From: JBBDYH01 sp040901795
Lineage (GTDB): Bacteria > Planctomycetota > Planctomycetia > Pirellulales > JALHPA01
Assembly (NCBI GenBank): GCA_040901795.1
Contig: JBBDYH010000067.1
Coordinates: forward strand, 1 to 64,000
Direction: 5' to 3'
DNA length: 64,000 bases
Below the pieces are notes generated by a model, which saw only the letters and a list, made by a program, of their open reading frames with translations, had not been told where the DNA came from and did no database searches. Made by a program: the position numbers and the translations under genes. Shown piece after piece: positions 51,920 to 60,666 of the stretch. Within the stretch, counting starts at the first letter, position 1, and every line of letters begins with the position of its first letter.

Positions 51920-52729
51920 ATGGTCGCTACTCTCGGCTGTAACAGAAAGAAGTATATCTTTGTGGCGGCAGTCTGGGGATGCCTGCTGCCGGTAACGTCC
52001 GATGCCGGCCCAGTGTCATTCGAACTGCGCCTCTCCGAAAGCGCTCAGGTCACAGTCGATCCAACGGATGAGTCCTTGCGGCAGCGGGTGGCCAATCTCA
52101 ATCCGCATGAGTTGTTCTCCATGCGCGACACGCCATACGTCCAGTTGATGAACACATCGCCGGCCGGCTCTCCGGCGGAAATCTTCCGGTTTTCAATCAC
52201 CATCGGCGACCTGCAAAACAATCTGCAGCACTTCGATTGGGTGAGGATCGTCGATTTTTCGCCGGGCATTACGTGGCAGTTCGTCATGCCCGACGCGGTC
52301 AACGGCAGTGTGCGCAGCGACGCGATCGATATCCTCTTTAGCGGCTTCACGCCAGGCAAGCTTGTCCGATTTCAGACCGACATCGACAACGATCAAGGCG
52401 AAGTCGATCTCTTCACGGACTTTCGGCAAGTGCTCTTCGACCTGGGTGGGAATAATATGTTCGATAACGCCTTCGCCGCAGCTCATTTCCGCGAGCCCGG
52501 CTTGCCCACCGCAGTAGCTGGCGCTTTTTTGCCCGACTTCGCTCAGCTCGGTCCAACGATTCTGGGGTTTCGCGCGAACGATGGGTGGGGACTAAAAGGC
52601 CCGGACACGGTGCAGTCTTTAATTGTCGGGGGCGCTGCGTTTGTCATCCCGGAACCCGGGACATTCGCGCTACTATCGTGTGGAGTCGTCGTTTTTGTGT
52701 GCTTTCGTCGGCGCCACGCAACTCGGTGA
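51920..52729 (+). CDS. PEP-CTERM anchored exported protein
   Basis: A 269-residue protein with a signal peptide (KKYIFVAAVWGCLLPVTSDA). The C-terminal sorting signal is VIPEPGTFALLSCGVVVFVC followed by RRR, which exosortase systems recognise and cut. The middle is beta-rich, without a family I recognise. It should end up outside, bound to the envelope or extracellular matrix. AAAGGG precedes the ATG. A Crp-like site lies 192 bases upstream. Confidence 0.8.
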   Translation: MVATLGCNRKKYIFVAAVWGCLLPVTSDAGPVSFELRLSESAQVTVDPTDESLRQRVANLNPHELFSMRDTPYVQLMNTSPAGSPAEIFRFSITIGDLQNNLQHFDWVRIVDFSPGITWQFVMPDAVNGSVRSDAIDILFSGFTPGKLVRFQTDIDNDQGEVDLFTDFRQVLFDLGGNNMFDNAFAAAHFREPGLPTAVAGAFLPDFAQLGPTILGFRANDGWGLKGPDTVQSLIVGGAAFVIPEPGTFALLSCGVVVFVCFRRRHATR

Positions 52730-52766
52730 CATCAGGCCGATGCAGTGTGACAAGCTCGATCAACTA

Positions 52767-53618
52767 TCAACGTCGCTGGTCGTTGAGTTGCCAATCGTAG
52801 TCGAGATACTGCAGGCGGACATTGCCATCTCTCGCCGCTCGTTGCGCGGCACGGTTGGGAAGGAAATCCGCGATCGCCTGAAGCTGTTCGGCGGTCGTCG
52901 ACCCGAAATCCTCGCCAAACCAATCGAAGATGGACGAAACGGCGATGGTGTTCGTATCCGCATCGTAACGAAAGTTCGCCGAGCGCGCGAGGAACTTCTT
53001 GGCATTGTCGTTGAGCTGCTTATCCAATTTGGCCGAAGTATACGCTTCGGCACGCAGTTGCGGGCAACCCAACGCGGCGCAGACGATCGCGAAGTGGATC
53101 CGCGGCTCATCCATTTTCCGCAAAATCTGGTGTTCGATGTCGTCGAGGGAGAATCGCTGACCATCGACAATCAAGAGCAGGTCTTGCCAGATGTTATAGC
53201 CGAACAGCCGGGCCGTGTGGTTGCGGATGCTGGTGGTCGGATACTCGCGCAGAATGCCCTTGACCGTGACCGCGTTGTAGGCATTGATCCAGAATGCCCG
53301 CCGCGCTTTGCGACTGGCGTCGCGATTTAAACGGGCGCGAGAAAGCGTCGCCAGGTACTCGTCCAGCTTCGTCCCATCCGCGGGCGTACGCTTCCACGCC
53401 GCATAGTCGACCAGTCCCTTGTCATCGACGTACTTTCCGAGCAGTTCGTCCCACTGGTCGTGCGGAACCTTGTCAATCGCAACGCGATCCCGTTCCGGTA
53501 TCGGACGCCCTACGACCACCTTGGTTCCAGCGAAAGTCATGCGGGCAGCGCCCGCCACGAGACTGGCGATCCCGATTCCCAACAGCAATAGCCAATGGCG
53601 ACGTGCAAGCATGGTCAT
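52767..53618 (-). CDS. Exported DUF547 protein
   Basis: A 283-residue protein with an N-terminal signal or anchor (WLLLLGIGIASLVAGAA) and the DUF547 hallmark AFWINAYNA (108-116), preceded by LVDYAAW and followed by IHFAIVCAALGCPQLR with conserved cysteines. DUF547 has no established role; a papain-like thiol activity has been suggested for relatives with the Cys-His pattern. ATG 53618 starts the signal peptide. It is convergent with the PEP-CTERM gene, leaving 37 bases between the stops. No Crp-like site was seen before it. Confidence 0.82.
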   Translation of the reverse strand: MTMLARRHWLLLLGIGIASLVAGAARMTFAGTKVVVGRPIPERDRVAIDKVPHDQWDELLGKYVDDKGLVDYAAWKRTPADGTKLDEYLATLSRARLNRDASRKARRAFWINAYNAVTVKGILREYPTTSIRNHTARLFGYNIWQDLLLIVDGQRFSLDDIEHQILRKMDEPRIHFAIVCAALGCPQLRAEAYTSAKLDKQLNDNAKKFLARSANFRYDADTNTIAVSSIFDWFGEDFGSTTAEQLQAIADFLPNRAAQRAARDGNVRLQYLDYDWQLNDQRR

Positions 53619-53790
53619 AACCACTCCATTCGTAAAGGTCGTCCTTGAGGTGAATGCGACGAACGCGTGAACCGCCATGATGACCGATAGGAGCGGAGGG
53701 AAGTGTGCGCCACGCGACCCGCCGCGCCAAGCGATGCCAAAGCTGCGGTCACACGCGCCGCTGCCGTCATGTTTCGTCGTCCTCGCCGCG

Positions 53791-54285
53791 CTACACGCGC
53801 GGGGCCGGCGCCCGTGGACGCGCCAAGGTCGGGAAGGCCGCCCCGCGGCCTATCATCGCGTAGCTACCGCCGAGGATCAGGCCGTAGAGGAGATGTCCCA
53901 TCAGGCTCCCCATCGCCACCGGCCGCATCTCTTCCATCATCAAGGGCGCGAACGGCTGCATCCCCAGAAACAATGGCATCAGTATAAGGCCGCCCACAAT
54001 CCACCAGATGAATCCGTACGACGCGCCCCAACCGAGCGCGCCGCCGAACCCATGGACGAGGCCACCGAGCAGCCAACCGAAAAACGCGCCGATCACGGCG
54101 CTATTGAATAGATGGTAGACCCACCCGACCGCCAGGCTCTCCGAGCCGAGGATCATGGCGACCATCGCCATCATGGGCACCCGGCCTCCGTCCGGCGTGG
54201 GGGCCGTCATCATCTGCATCATGACGCCAAACACTACTCCGGCGATAAGACCTCCCACGATTCCCGCTACGATTCTGGCTTGCAT
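53791..54285 (-). CDS. Small Gly/Met-rich membrane protein
   Basis: A 164-residue protein of four or five short helices rich in Gly and Met (IVGGLIAGVVFGVMMQMM, then VGGLILMPLFLGMQPF). The pattern is like YagU-type or DUF1440-like inner membrane proteins, but I cannot fix the family. A strong AAAGGGAGG precedes the start. A Crp-like site 103 bases upstream is shared with the divergent lipoprotein gene. Confidence 0.65.
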   Translation of the reverse strand: MQARIVAGIVGGLIAGVVFGVMMQMMTAPTPDGGRVPMMAMVAMILGSESLAVGWVYHLFNSAVIGAFFGWLLGGLVHGFGGALGWGASYGFIWWIVGGLILMPLFLGMQPFAPLMMEEMRPVAMGSLMGHLLYGLILGGSYAMIGRGAAFPTLARPRAPAPRV

Positions 54286-54387
54286 GGCAGTACCTCCCTT
54301 TCAGTACGCTTTGAGTTTGTGTGCTCTCAACAATCGTTGTGCAATCTGAGTGCCCAGCGCGTGTTGTCGCATGGTCAAGGAGGCTTT

Positions 54388-54403
54388 TGTGAGGCACATT
54401 ACA
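54388..54403. promoter_or_regulatory. Crp/Fnr-like site TGTGA-GGCACA-TTACA
   Basis: It lies between the divergent starts 54285 and 54549. A second site follows 54 bases on. Confidence 0.6.
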
Positions 54404-54457
54404 ACGGCACCACCGTTGAAAAAGCATCTCAACGCAAGTACCGAGGGAAAGCTGATC

Positions 54458-54473
54458 GGTGAGCTACGTCACA
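54458..54473. promoter_or_regulatory. Crp/Fnr-like site GGTGA-GCTACG-TCACA
   Basis: It deviates at one position in the left arm. It lies 76 bases ahead of the lipoprotein start. Confidence 0.45.
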
Positions 54474-54548
54474 AAGAGATAGGCGGCTCTTTGTCGATCA
54501 AAGCGACTGATTCGTCGATTGTCCTCTTTGAAGCAAAAGGAGATCACC

Positions 54549-54782
54549 GTGCGATATGTTCGTTTGAGCTGGGCCGTTTTGTTTGCCTGCGTCGCCGCCA
54601 TGGCGGGGTGTCAAGCTGGCGGCGAACGCAGTTCCGCATGTTCCGATGGCTCCTGTTCTCTCCGTGCGGCCCCTCACGCCTCGTCGGTCGGTTCGTCGAC
54701 GTTTGTGCCGGGAACGGTTTCCTCAACGCCGCAACCGTACTCATCCGGCGTCGGTGCGGGATCGCACGTCATGCGCCCCTAG
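54549..54782 (+). CDS. Small lipoprotein
   Basis: A 77-residue protein with a short basic start, a hydrophobic core (LSWAVLFACVAAMAG) and a lipobox ending in AGC, so it should be lipidated and anchored. The mature part is Ser/Gly-rich with two further cysteines (SACSDGSCSLR). It starts at GTG 54549, fixed by AAAGGAG seven bases ahead; the ATG at 54519 lacks such a site. Two Crp-like sites lie upstream. Its stop overlaps the end of the convergent zinc-finger gene by 14 bases. Confidence 0.65.
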   Translation: MRYVRLSWAVLFACVAAMAGCQAGGERSSACSDGSCSLRAAPHASSVGSSTFVPGTVSSTPQPYSSGVGAGSHVMRP

Positions 54783-55158
54783 TTTGGACGAAGGGACGCG
54801 CGCGCATGGAAAGCATTTCGGGCGTGATGCCCATCTCGCGCAGCATCGGGCCGCAGTGAGGGCACTCTTGGACGTGCTGGCGGACCTGACGGCGAATCTC
54901 TGGCGACAGTCGATCGAGCCGGCCGCCCATGACGAGCTCTTCCACCTGGCTGCAGCCGATGCCGGCGAAGCGGTATTCCTCGACCTGCTGGAACTTCGAC
55001 CAAATCAGGCCGCCGCCAACCATGCCCGCCGCGCCTACCGTTAGCGCGGAGATCGCCTGTATGAACTGACGGCGGTGCTGCCGCCGATTCAGTCGGTTAG
55101 CCAGCGTTGCCAGCTCGCCGGGCCGACAGGGGCGCCATTGGTCGTTGGTGGTATTCAC
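54769..55158 (-). CDS. Tat-like exported protein with anti-sigma-type zinc finger
   Basis: A 129-residue protein. Near the start RRQHRRQFIQAISALTVGAA looks like a twin-arginine signal or anchor. The C-terminal half shows IGCSQVEELVMGG, then VRQHVQECPHCGPML, the His-x3-Cys-x2-Cys layout of anti-sigma zinc fingers, here on the far side of the helix. The GTG at 55158 is chosen because GAGGAG lies just ahead; 12 upstream codons in frame lack a signal. A Crp-like palindrome lies 72 bases before it. Confidence 0.6.
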   Translation of the reverse strand: MNTTNDQWRPCRPGELATLANRLNRRQHRRQFIQAISALTVGAAGMVGGGLIWSKFQQVEEYRFAGIGCSQVEELVMGGRLDRLSPEIRRQVRQHVQECPHCGPMLREMGITPEMLSMRARPFVQTRGA

Positions 55159-55229
55159 AACAATTCTTCTCCTCTGGGGCGGAAACTCGGCCACCTGCTT
55201 CTACTATCTGCGGTCATCACGATAAGTTC

Positions 55230-55245
55230 TGTAAACTGACTTACA
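55230..55245. promoter_or_regulatory. Crp/Fnr-like palindrome TGTAA-ACTGAC-TTACA
   Basis: Perfectly symmetric arms. It overlaps the last codons of the regulator gene and lies upstream of the zinc-finger gene at 55158. Confidence 0.5.
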
Positions 55246-55999
55246 CTCGCCGAGAGCTTGCTTCCAGGATCGGATTCTCGTTCGCGCCCGTCGGCAGGCT
55301 CGTTGGATCATGACTCTGCATTGTCTCAGCGATGAGTCCGCGCAGATTGAGCACGCGGATGTGCCGCCGCGACACGCGAATCAGCCGGTCGAGCTGCAGA
55401 TGCCCCAATGCCAAAGTGACGGATTCACGCGTCGCCCCAACAAGGCCCGCCAGGTCCTGGTGCGATAGCGGCAGCCGAATATCCCAAGCCTCCCCGCTCT
55501 TTTGGCCGTGAGACTCGACAAGCTCTACCAGTAAATGGGCCACCCGCTCGCGGCTCGTACGGAACAGCAAGTTCCGCAGCCGGGTTTCGATCCGCCTGCG
55601 CCGCAGCCCGACCAGCTTGGTAAGCTGCAAGATCAACTCCGGTTTTTGCTCCATCAGCCGCTGCAGGTCGTCGCAACGCAATGCGAGTACGTCGGACTGC
55701 TCGACCGCTTCAGCAAATTCGGACCGGGGCGCTTCGTCAAAGAGTGACAGCTCGCCGAACAACTCTCCCTCGTCCAGGAAGGCTAGAATGGTCTCCTTTC
55801 CATCCGGCGTAACGTCCTTCAGCTTCACTCGCCCACGCAATACCACGAGCACCGTGCGGCCCGGTTCCGACGGAAGGTAGACCATCTGGTGCTTCTCGAA
55901 CGTTCGCACAACGGCGTTGCGCTCAAGCGTCTGGAGCTCGTCTTCCGAAAGACTGGACAGCAGCTTGCTGTGCTTCAAAAACCAGAGCTTTTCGGCCAT
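55241..55999 (-). CDS. Crp/Fnr-family transcription regulator
   Basis: A 252-residue regulator. The N-terminal cyclic-nucleotide-binding fold has the phosphate cassette FGELSLFDEAPRSE (82-94), with Glu83 and Arg92-Ser93 where CRP has Glu72 and Arg82-Ser83, so a cyclic nucleotide effector is plausible. There is no FNR-type cysteine cluster. The dimer helix runs about 110-145. The HTH is LSHQDLAGLVGATRESVTLA; Arg191-Glu192 match CRP Arg180-Glu181, which read TGTGA. CRP Arg185 is replaced by Leu. Eight TGTGA-N6-TYACA-like sites lie within 8 kb of the gene, so it is the natural candidate to bind them. AAAGGA precedes the start. Confidence 0.93.
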   Translation of the reverse strand: MAEKLWFLKHSKLLSSLSEDELQTLERNAVVRTFEKHQMVYLPSEPGRTVLVVLRGRVKLKDVTPDGKETILAFLDEGELFGELSLFDEAPRSEFAEAVEQSDVLALRCDDLQRLMEQKPELILQLTKLVGLRRRRIETRLRNLLFRTSRERVAHLLVELVESHGQKSGEAWDIRLPLSHQDLAGLVGATRESVTLALGHLQLDRLIRVSRRHIRVLNLRGLIAETMQSHDPTSLPTGANENPILEASSRRV

Positions 56000-56299
56000 G
56001 TGCCATCCTTTGGTGCCTGGTATTGATCACCTGCGTGTACAGGCACCGCCGTTGCAGCGTTTTCGAGTGCACCCGCTTGCTGTAGGATACTACGATATGC
56101 GGACCCAGCGGGTTTGTGCAATCGCACGTCTGTGCAGAGGGTTCCGGAAGGATTTGTTCTACCTACACCGCGAGACACGGCAACCTACCGACGAGGTCGA
56201 GCCCGGCGCCAGGCTATCGACCGAATCCCGCGAGCGTATCAAGCGGCTGCTGGAGCCGCGGCGGCCGTAATGCCACGGCGGCGGCCAATGCGGGAGTTC
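56000..56299. other. Gene-free gap upstream of the regulator gene
   Basis: No convincing gene on either strand and no Crp-like site was found. It should hold the regulator's own promoter. Confidence 0.4.
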
Positions 56300-56842
56300 T
56301 TAGGTTTCCAGTCTCTGGGCAGCCGGAAAGTCAAGCGGCGTGTCGTGAACGTGATTGAACAGGTTGGAAAACGTTGCCAGGCCGATGTACCCGATGGCCT
56401 CGGCGATCTGGCCATCGCTGTATCCGGATTGCCGAACCGTGGTGATGTCTTCGTCGCGCACGAAGCCTTTGGTCGCGATCACTTTGCGGACAAACTCCAA
56501 CAGTGCGGCGCGCTTGTCGTCGCTCGAGACAAACCGACGGGCCGCCAGTGTTTCGTCTTCCGATAAACCCACTCGACTAGCGAGCATTGAGTGCGCCGAA
56601 ACGCAATAGTCGCAACCGTTGTTCTGGCTGACAGCGAGATACACGGCTTCGCGATCTTGCCGCGAAAGCGCTCCTTCCGCCAGAGCGGCGGACATCGAAA
56701 GGTATGCGCGCAAGGCCGCTGGACTATTAGCCATACCTTGAAAGATGTTTACAACCCTTCCGGTCTTCGCCGTCAGGTCGTCGTAAATCTGCTTAAGTGG
56801 TCCGGTCGCCTCTGCCGGTTGAATTGCCTTAAGTCTCGGCAT
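56300..56842 (-). CDS. AhpD-like carboxymuconolactone decarboxylase-family protein
   Basis: A 180-residue all-helical protein of the CMD/AhpD family. The redox motif is GCDYCVSAH (Cys77, Cys80, His84), as in peroxidase-related AhpD proteins that regenerate peroxiredoxins or reduce peroxides. AGGAG lies seven bases before the start. Its start overlaps the end of the VTT-protein gene by 14 bases, so the two form an operon with the membrane protein first. Confidence 0.88.
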   Translation of the reverse strand: MPRLKAIQPAEATGPLKQIYDDLTAKTGRVVNIFQGMANSPAALRAYLSMSAALAEGALSRQDREAVYLAVSQNNGCDYCVSAHSMLASRVGLSEDETLAARRFVSSDDKRAALLEFVRKVIATKGFVRDEDITTVRQSGYSDGQIAEAIGYIGLATFSNLFNHVHDTPLDFPAAQRLET

Positions 56843-57638
56843 GGAATGTCTCCTGTGCTTCTTCGCCCATCTGCTCCTTCAATTTATGGCGCGCGAGCCG
56901 CGTAATGTACACCGTCACAACGGCCGTTGCCACCAGACCGGCTGCCAACAATGCCCACTCGCCAGGTGTGCGTGAGCGATCCGTTGCAATCGCCGCGCCG
57001 CCTGCATGTCCGAGGTAGACGTACAGAAATGTGCCGGGCAGCATGGCCAGCCAACTTGTGAGAACATAAGGCCGGAAGCCAATCCCGGTCAGGCCATACA
57101 GGTAATTTTGTAGATTGAATGGAATCGCTGGCGACAGACGAAGCAAGGCGACGATCTTCCAGCCCTCTGCGCCGATGGCTTGATCAATTGCTCCAAAGCG
57201 GCGGTTTTGGCGAGCTATTGCGGCGATCTTGTCGCGCGCCACGTAGCGCGCGACCAAAAACGCCAGCGATGCTCCCAGCGTCGAGCCGATCGAGACGGCA
57301 ACCGTTCCAACGCCCAATCCGAATACGGCTCCGGCCGCCAGCGTGAGGATCGTTCCCGGCACAAACAGCACCGTAGCCACGGCGTATACGAGCGCCAAGA
57401 CCACCGGTCCCCAAACTCCCATCTGGAAGATCCAATCGCTCACCGAAACCATGGCGCGGTCGACGGGTAGCGAGCGGACAATCATCAACACCGCGCCTAG
57501 AAGAACCAGCACCACAAGCCATCGACCGACCGTGAGAACGCGGTTGCCCCGGCTCTTGATGGTCCGGTTTTGGGGTTTGCCATTGCCAGGAAATTGCCCG
57601 GCGTATGCCGATTCGGTTGCATTTTCCATGCTGCACAC
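56829..57638 (-). CDS. TVP38/TMEM64 (VTT-domain) membrane protein
   Basis: A membrane protein of about 270 residues of the SNARE-associated/VTT (DedA-related) group. The core shows FVPGTILTLAAGAVFGLGVG, STLGASLAFLVARYVAR, then LLRLSPAIPFNLQNYLYGLT with the family's Pro-Phe-Asn turn. Relatives are thought to move lipids between bilayer leaflets. GTG 57638 has AAGGGA nine bases ahead; ATG 57629 three codons on is the alternative. The divergent thioredoxin gene shares the upstream region with a Crp-like site at 57871. Confidence 0.88.
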   Translation of the reverse strand: MCSMENATESAYAGQFPGNGKPQNRTIKSRGNRVLTVGRWLVVLVLLGAVLMIVRSLPVDRAMVSVSDWIFQMGVWGPVVLALVYAVATVLFVPGTILTLAAGAVFGLGVGTVAVSIGSTLGASLAFLVARYVARDKIAAIARQNRRFGAIDQAIGAEGWKIVALLRLSPAIPFNLQNYLYGLTGIGFRPYVLTSWLAMLPGTFLYVYLGHAGGAAIATDRSRTPGEWALLAAGLVATAVVTVYITRLARHKLKEQMGEEAQETFHAET

Positions 57639-57870
57639 GTTGATCGATCCCTTGTTATCCGACGCACGCGATCTCTTCTGTCGCCCCAACCGTAAAGACG
57701 CAAGGGGGTGCGAATCCTTATAGAATTCTCGGAGCAGTTCGCGTGTCCGATATACGGTCCGCCGGCTTGAATGTGTTTCGTCTTACAGCGACGCCACGCG
57801 CTCCTTTATATACTCCCGGCGTGAACCGACGCATGGCGTTTCCGTCGCGATCCGTGACTAAAGGTCACAT

Positions 57871-57886
57871 TGTGAGGCGGCTCACA
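57871..57886. promoter_or_regulatory. Crp/Fnr-like site TGTGA-GGCGGC-TCACA
   Basis: The best match, with fully symmetric arms. It lies between the divergent VTT-protein gene (57638) and the thioredoxin gene (58092). A nearby CGTGA-N7-TCACA (57853-57869) may be a second half-match. Confidence 0.65.
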
Positions 57887-58091
57887 AAACTCTAACCGGC
57901 GAAGTTGCGCGAGTTTTCGCGTAAGGATTCCGATCAGCCGCCGTCTTTCCAGGAGGAACGACGGCTGGGCGGCCAACGTGACGGCGCTTCGCGGCGTAGC
58001 GAAAGAGCGGGGGTCGGCTCGGCTGCGCACGCCGGGAAGTTGGCATTATCGCAAAACGTGAACAACGCAAAAAAGTTAAGGAACCTGAGTA

Positions 58092-58595
58092 ATGAGCGCA
58101 TGGCGGAACTACAAGTGGCAGATGGCAGTGGTGGCAAGCATCGTGATATTCGGCGGACTGCTTGTCACGACAGCGTGTGCCCTGCGGCGGTCGAGCGCGA
58201 CGCATCTCGATCGACCAACGAGTTCGGTTAGCAGCGCTGACGAGTACCTCAACCGGGCGCCAAGCACAACGCGTGGCGGCCACGCGCAGATCACGTCCGC
58301 GACGACAGGCAACTTTGATGAACACGTGTTGCGTTCCGCAGTGCCGGTGCTGGTGGACTTTTACGCCGATTGGTGCCGTCCCTGCCAAATTCAGTCGCGA
58401 GTCCTCGAGGATTTTGCAGCCGAAGCCGCCGGCATCAAGATCGTCAAGGTGAACGTTGACACCAACGTAGAACTCGCCGAGCGGTTCGGCGTCAATGGAC
58501 TACCGACTTTGCTGATCGTCAAAGCCGGCAACGTGGTTGCTCGACACTCGGGCGTCGCGACCAAGGAGCAACTGAAGGCAGCCCTTCGCGATTGA
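58092..58595 (+). CDS. Membrane-anchored thioredoxin
   Basis: A 167-residue protein. One N-terminal helix (MAVVASIVIFGGLLVTTACA) is followed by a linker and a thioredoxin domain. The active site is DWCRPC (Cys95, Cys98), where the standard Gly is Arg, and the cis-proline loop is VNGLPTLLIVK. It should face the periplasm and transfer electrons to exported redox proteins; several are encoded nearby (HEAT-redoxin, peroxiredoxin, AhpD-like). AAGGA precedes the ATG. Confidence 0.9.
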   Translation: MSAWRNYKWQMAVVASIVIFGGLLVTTACALRRSSATHLDRPTSSVSSADEYLNRAPSTTRGGHAQITSATTGNFDEHVLRSAVPVLVDFYADWCRPCQIQSRVLEDFAAEAAGIKIVKVNVDTNVELAERFGVNGLPTLLIVKAGNVVARHSGVATKEQLKAALRD

Positions 58596-58672
58596 AATCG
58601 ACTTGCGACGTCCCGGCCTTAATCAGGCCGGCAAACGGACGTAACGCCGGACAACGGAGGAAGGAGAACGCC

Positions 58673-58996
58673 ATGTCCTACGCAAACAAGCAGGGCTGGA
58701 AAATCACAGGCCGCTCCGAGTTAATTGGCGCGCGGGATGCAACCGCCGGCGTCTCTGCCGAGGCCGAGTACTATTTGGGTGTGGGAAAGATCGTGCGGTC
58801 GCGGCTCCGCTGTGGTTGCCGACCCGATGCGATTGCCCAGGCGGTCGGCTTGTCGGTCGTCGAAGCCATATTCACACTGCGCTACGCAGAACGATCACCG
58901 ACATTTATTCTGCAGGCGCTCGTGGAGGACTGGTCCTGGGAGACGATCAAGCACCGTCTTCGCCAACGGCGGACAAAGGGCCAACCGGCGAGATGA
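58673..58996 (+). CDS. Small protein of unknown function with HTH-like helix
   Basis: A 107-residue basic protein. The middle (CRPDAIAQAVGLSVVEAIFT) reads like a helix-turn-helix and could bind DNA. I do not recognise the family. AAGGAGAACGCC before ATG 58673 is a strong ribosome binding site and rules out the longer frame from 58592. It follows the thioredoxin gene by 77 bases and may share its transcript. Confidence 0.6.
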   Translation: MSYANKQGWKITGRSELIGARDATAGVSAEAEYYLGVGKIVRSRLRCGCRPDAIAQAVGLSVVEAIFTLRYAERSPTFILQALVEDWSWETIKHRLRQRRTKGQPAR

Positions 58997-59104
58997 AAAC
59001 CTTGCCGGATTCATCGACGGAGGTGCGCCACGCGACACGAAACAGGCAGCGGGGCAAGTGCTGCAACATGTTTTGAGGGCGGATCCCGTGATCCAAGAGT
59101 TGTT

Positions 59105-59120
59105 TGTGAATCACCTTACA
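59105..59120. promoter_or_regulatory. Crp/Fnr-like site TGTGA-ATCACC-TTACA
   Basis: It lies 57 bases before the csrA start, a fitting place for activation of csrA and possibly of arsM-arsS behind it. Confidence 0.6.
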
Positions 59121-59177
59121 GAGCCGTCTGGCTGAAATGCCATAAGCTGACAATCACATCCAGAGAGGGAACCTGCC

Positions 59178-59375
59178 ATGCTGGTCTTATCGCGCCGAAC
59201 GGGAGAGTCGGTTTCATTGGCCGTCAACGCACATACGATTACCGTCGAGGTCCTTGAAGTGCGCGGCCATCGGGTGCGGCTGGGCATTTCTGCGCCCAGC
59301 GACGTGAACATCGCTCGCGGAGAGTTGCCGCGGCGGACTTCGATGGCTGTCTGGGCTTCGCTGGACCAGTGTTGA
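59178..59375 (+). CDS. csrA: CsrA-type translational regulator
   Basis: A 65-residue RNA-binding protein. MLVLSRRTGESVSLA and VRLGISAPSDVNIARGEL match the CsrA strands 1 and 4-5, including the Arg of the RNA-binding VxIARGEL-like end. CsrA dimers block ribosome binding sites at GGA loops. The tail after RRTSMAVWASLDQC differs from the usual basic helix. AGAGGGA precedes the ATG. It lies 61 bases before the arsenic methyltransferase gene. Confidence 0.88.
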   Translation: MLVLSRRTGESVSLAVNAHTITVEVLEVRGHRVRLGISAPSDVNIARGELPRRTSMAVWASLDQC

Positions 59376-59436
59376 CCGTAGCCGCACCAGCCGTTATTTG
59401 AATGGACGATCCACGACGAATCAGACGAGCCAGACT

Positions 59437-60630
59437 ATGGCCCTAATCGAGCAGATGCACAACCTGTCCCACGGCGCCGGTTCGCAGGAGGAGGCGGTTC
59501 GCCGCCGCTATAGTCTAGGTGCGCGGCAGAAAGTGGACGAGCTGTGCTGTCCGGTCAATTACGATTCGCGCTACCTGGATATCATTCCCGAGGAGGTTCG
59601 CGCGCGCGATTACGGCTGCGGCGATCCGACGACCTACGTGCGGCCGGGCGACGTGGTGCTGGACCTCGGCTCGGGCGGTGGGAAGCTGTGCTACATCGCC
59701 GCTCAGATCGTCGGCCGACAGGGTAAAGTCATCGGAATCGATTGCAATGAGGAGATGCTCGCGCTTGCGCGGCGGTACCAGCGCCAGGTTGCCGAGCAAC
59801 TAGGTTATTGCAATGTCGAGTTCCGCTGCGGCCTGATTCAGGATCTGCGGCTCGATCTCGATCTCTTGGCCGGCGAGTTACAACGAACGCCGGCCTTCGA
59901 CCAGGCGAGCTGGCTCCGCTTGCGATCGATCGAGCAGACCCTGCGGCAAGAGCGGCCGATGATTGAGGATGAGACGGTGGACTGCGTGATTTCAAACTGC
60001 GTGCTCAACCTCGTCCGTCCGGAGAATCGTCGCCAGCTCTTTGCAGAAATCTTCCGCGTGCTCAAGCGCGGCGGCCGCGCGGCCATCAGCGACATTGTCT
60101 CGGACGAGGACATCCCGCGTTACCTGCAGGACGACCCGCAATTGTGGTCCGGCTGCATCTCCGGCGCCTTTCGCGAGGATCGGTTCTTGGAGGCGTTTGT
60201 CGCAGCCGGTTTTCATGGGGTTCAGATCGACAAGCGGCAAGAGCAGCCTTGGCGTACGATTGACGGCATCGAGTTCCGCTCAGCCACCGTGCTGGCGTAC
60301 AAGGGCAAACAAGGGCCCTGCCTGGAGCGCAACCAGGCGCTGATTTACCGCGGGCCGTTCAAGAAGGTCGAGGATGACGACGGCCATGTTTTTCACCGCG
60401 GCGAGCGAAGCGCGGTCTGCGATAAGACGTTTCATCTTCTTCAGTGTGAGCCATACGGCGACTCGCTTATCCCCCTGAAACCGCTGGAGCAAGTACCGCT
60501 CGACGACGCGCAGCCGTTCGATTGCCGACGCTCCCGCCGACGGCATCCCCGCGAAACAAAGGGCATCGATTACAAAGCAACTACCGCTGCGGCGGGAGAG
60601 TGCTGCCCACCGGGTAGCGATTGCTGCTAG
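59437..60630 (+). CDS. arsM: Arsenite methyltransferase of arsenosugar type
   Basis: A SAM-dependent methyltransferase of about 397 residues. SAM binding is by VLDLGSGGGKLCYIAAQ and VIGIDCNEEML. The cysteines known to hold As(III) in ArsM are suggested by ELCCPVN, ISNCVLNLV and WSGCISGAF. The long C-terminal part (CLERNQALIYRGPFKKV, then GHVFHRGERSAVCDKTF) and the end GECCPPGSDCC are found in ArsM forms encoded beside ArsS. It would methylate arsenite with S-adenosylmethionine. ATG 59437 is chosen; TTG 59398 would add 13 codons. The arsS gene starts 36 bases after the stop. Confidence 0.85.
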   Translation: MALIEQMHNLSHGAGSQEEAVRRRYSLGARQKVDELCCPVNYDSRYLDIIPEEVRARDYGCGDPTTYVRPGDVVLDLGSGGGKLCYIAAQIVGRQGKVIGIDCNEEMLALARRYQRQVAEQLGYCNVEFRCGLIQDLRLDLDLLAGELQRTPAFDQASWLRLRSIEQTLRQERPMIEDETVDCVISNCVLNLVRPENRRQLFAEIFRVLKRGGRAAISDIVSDEDIPRYLQDDPQLWSGCISGAFREDRFLEAFVAAGFHGVQIDKRQEQPWRTIDGIEFRSATVLAYKGKQGPCLERNQALIYRGPFKKVEDDDGHVFHRGERSAVCDKTFHLLQCEPYGDSLIPLKPLEQVPLDDAQPFDCRRSRRRHPRETKGIDYKATTAAAGECCPPGSDCC

Positions 60631-60666
60631 CCGACAAACGGCGCGTCGCCACGTAAGGAGCAATGA

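Noticed and set aside
53677..54111. Plus-strand ORF opposite the Gly/Met-rich membrane protein
   Set aside because: The minus-strand gene has a strong ribosome binding site and membrane helices; the plus frame has neither.
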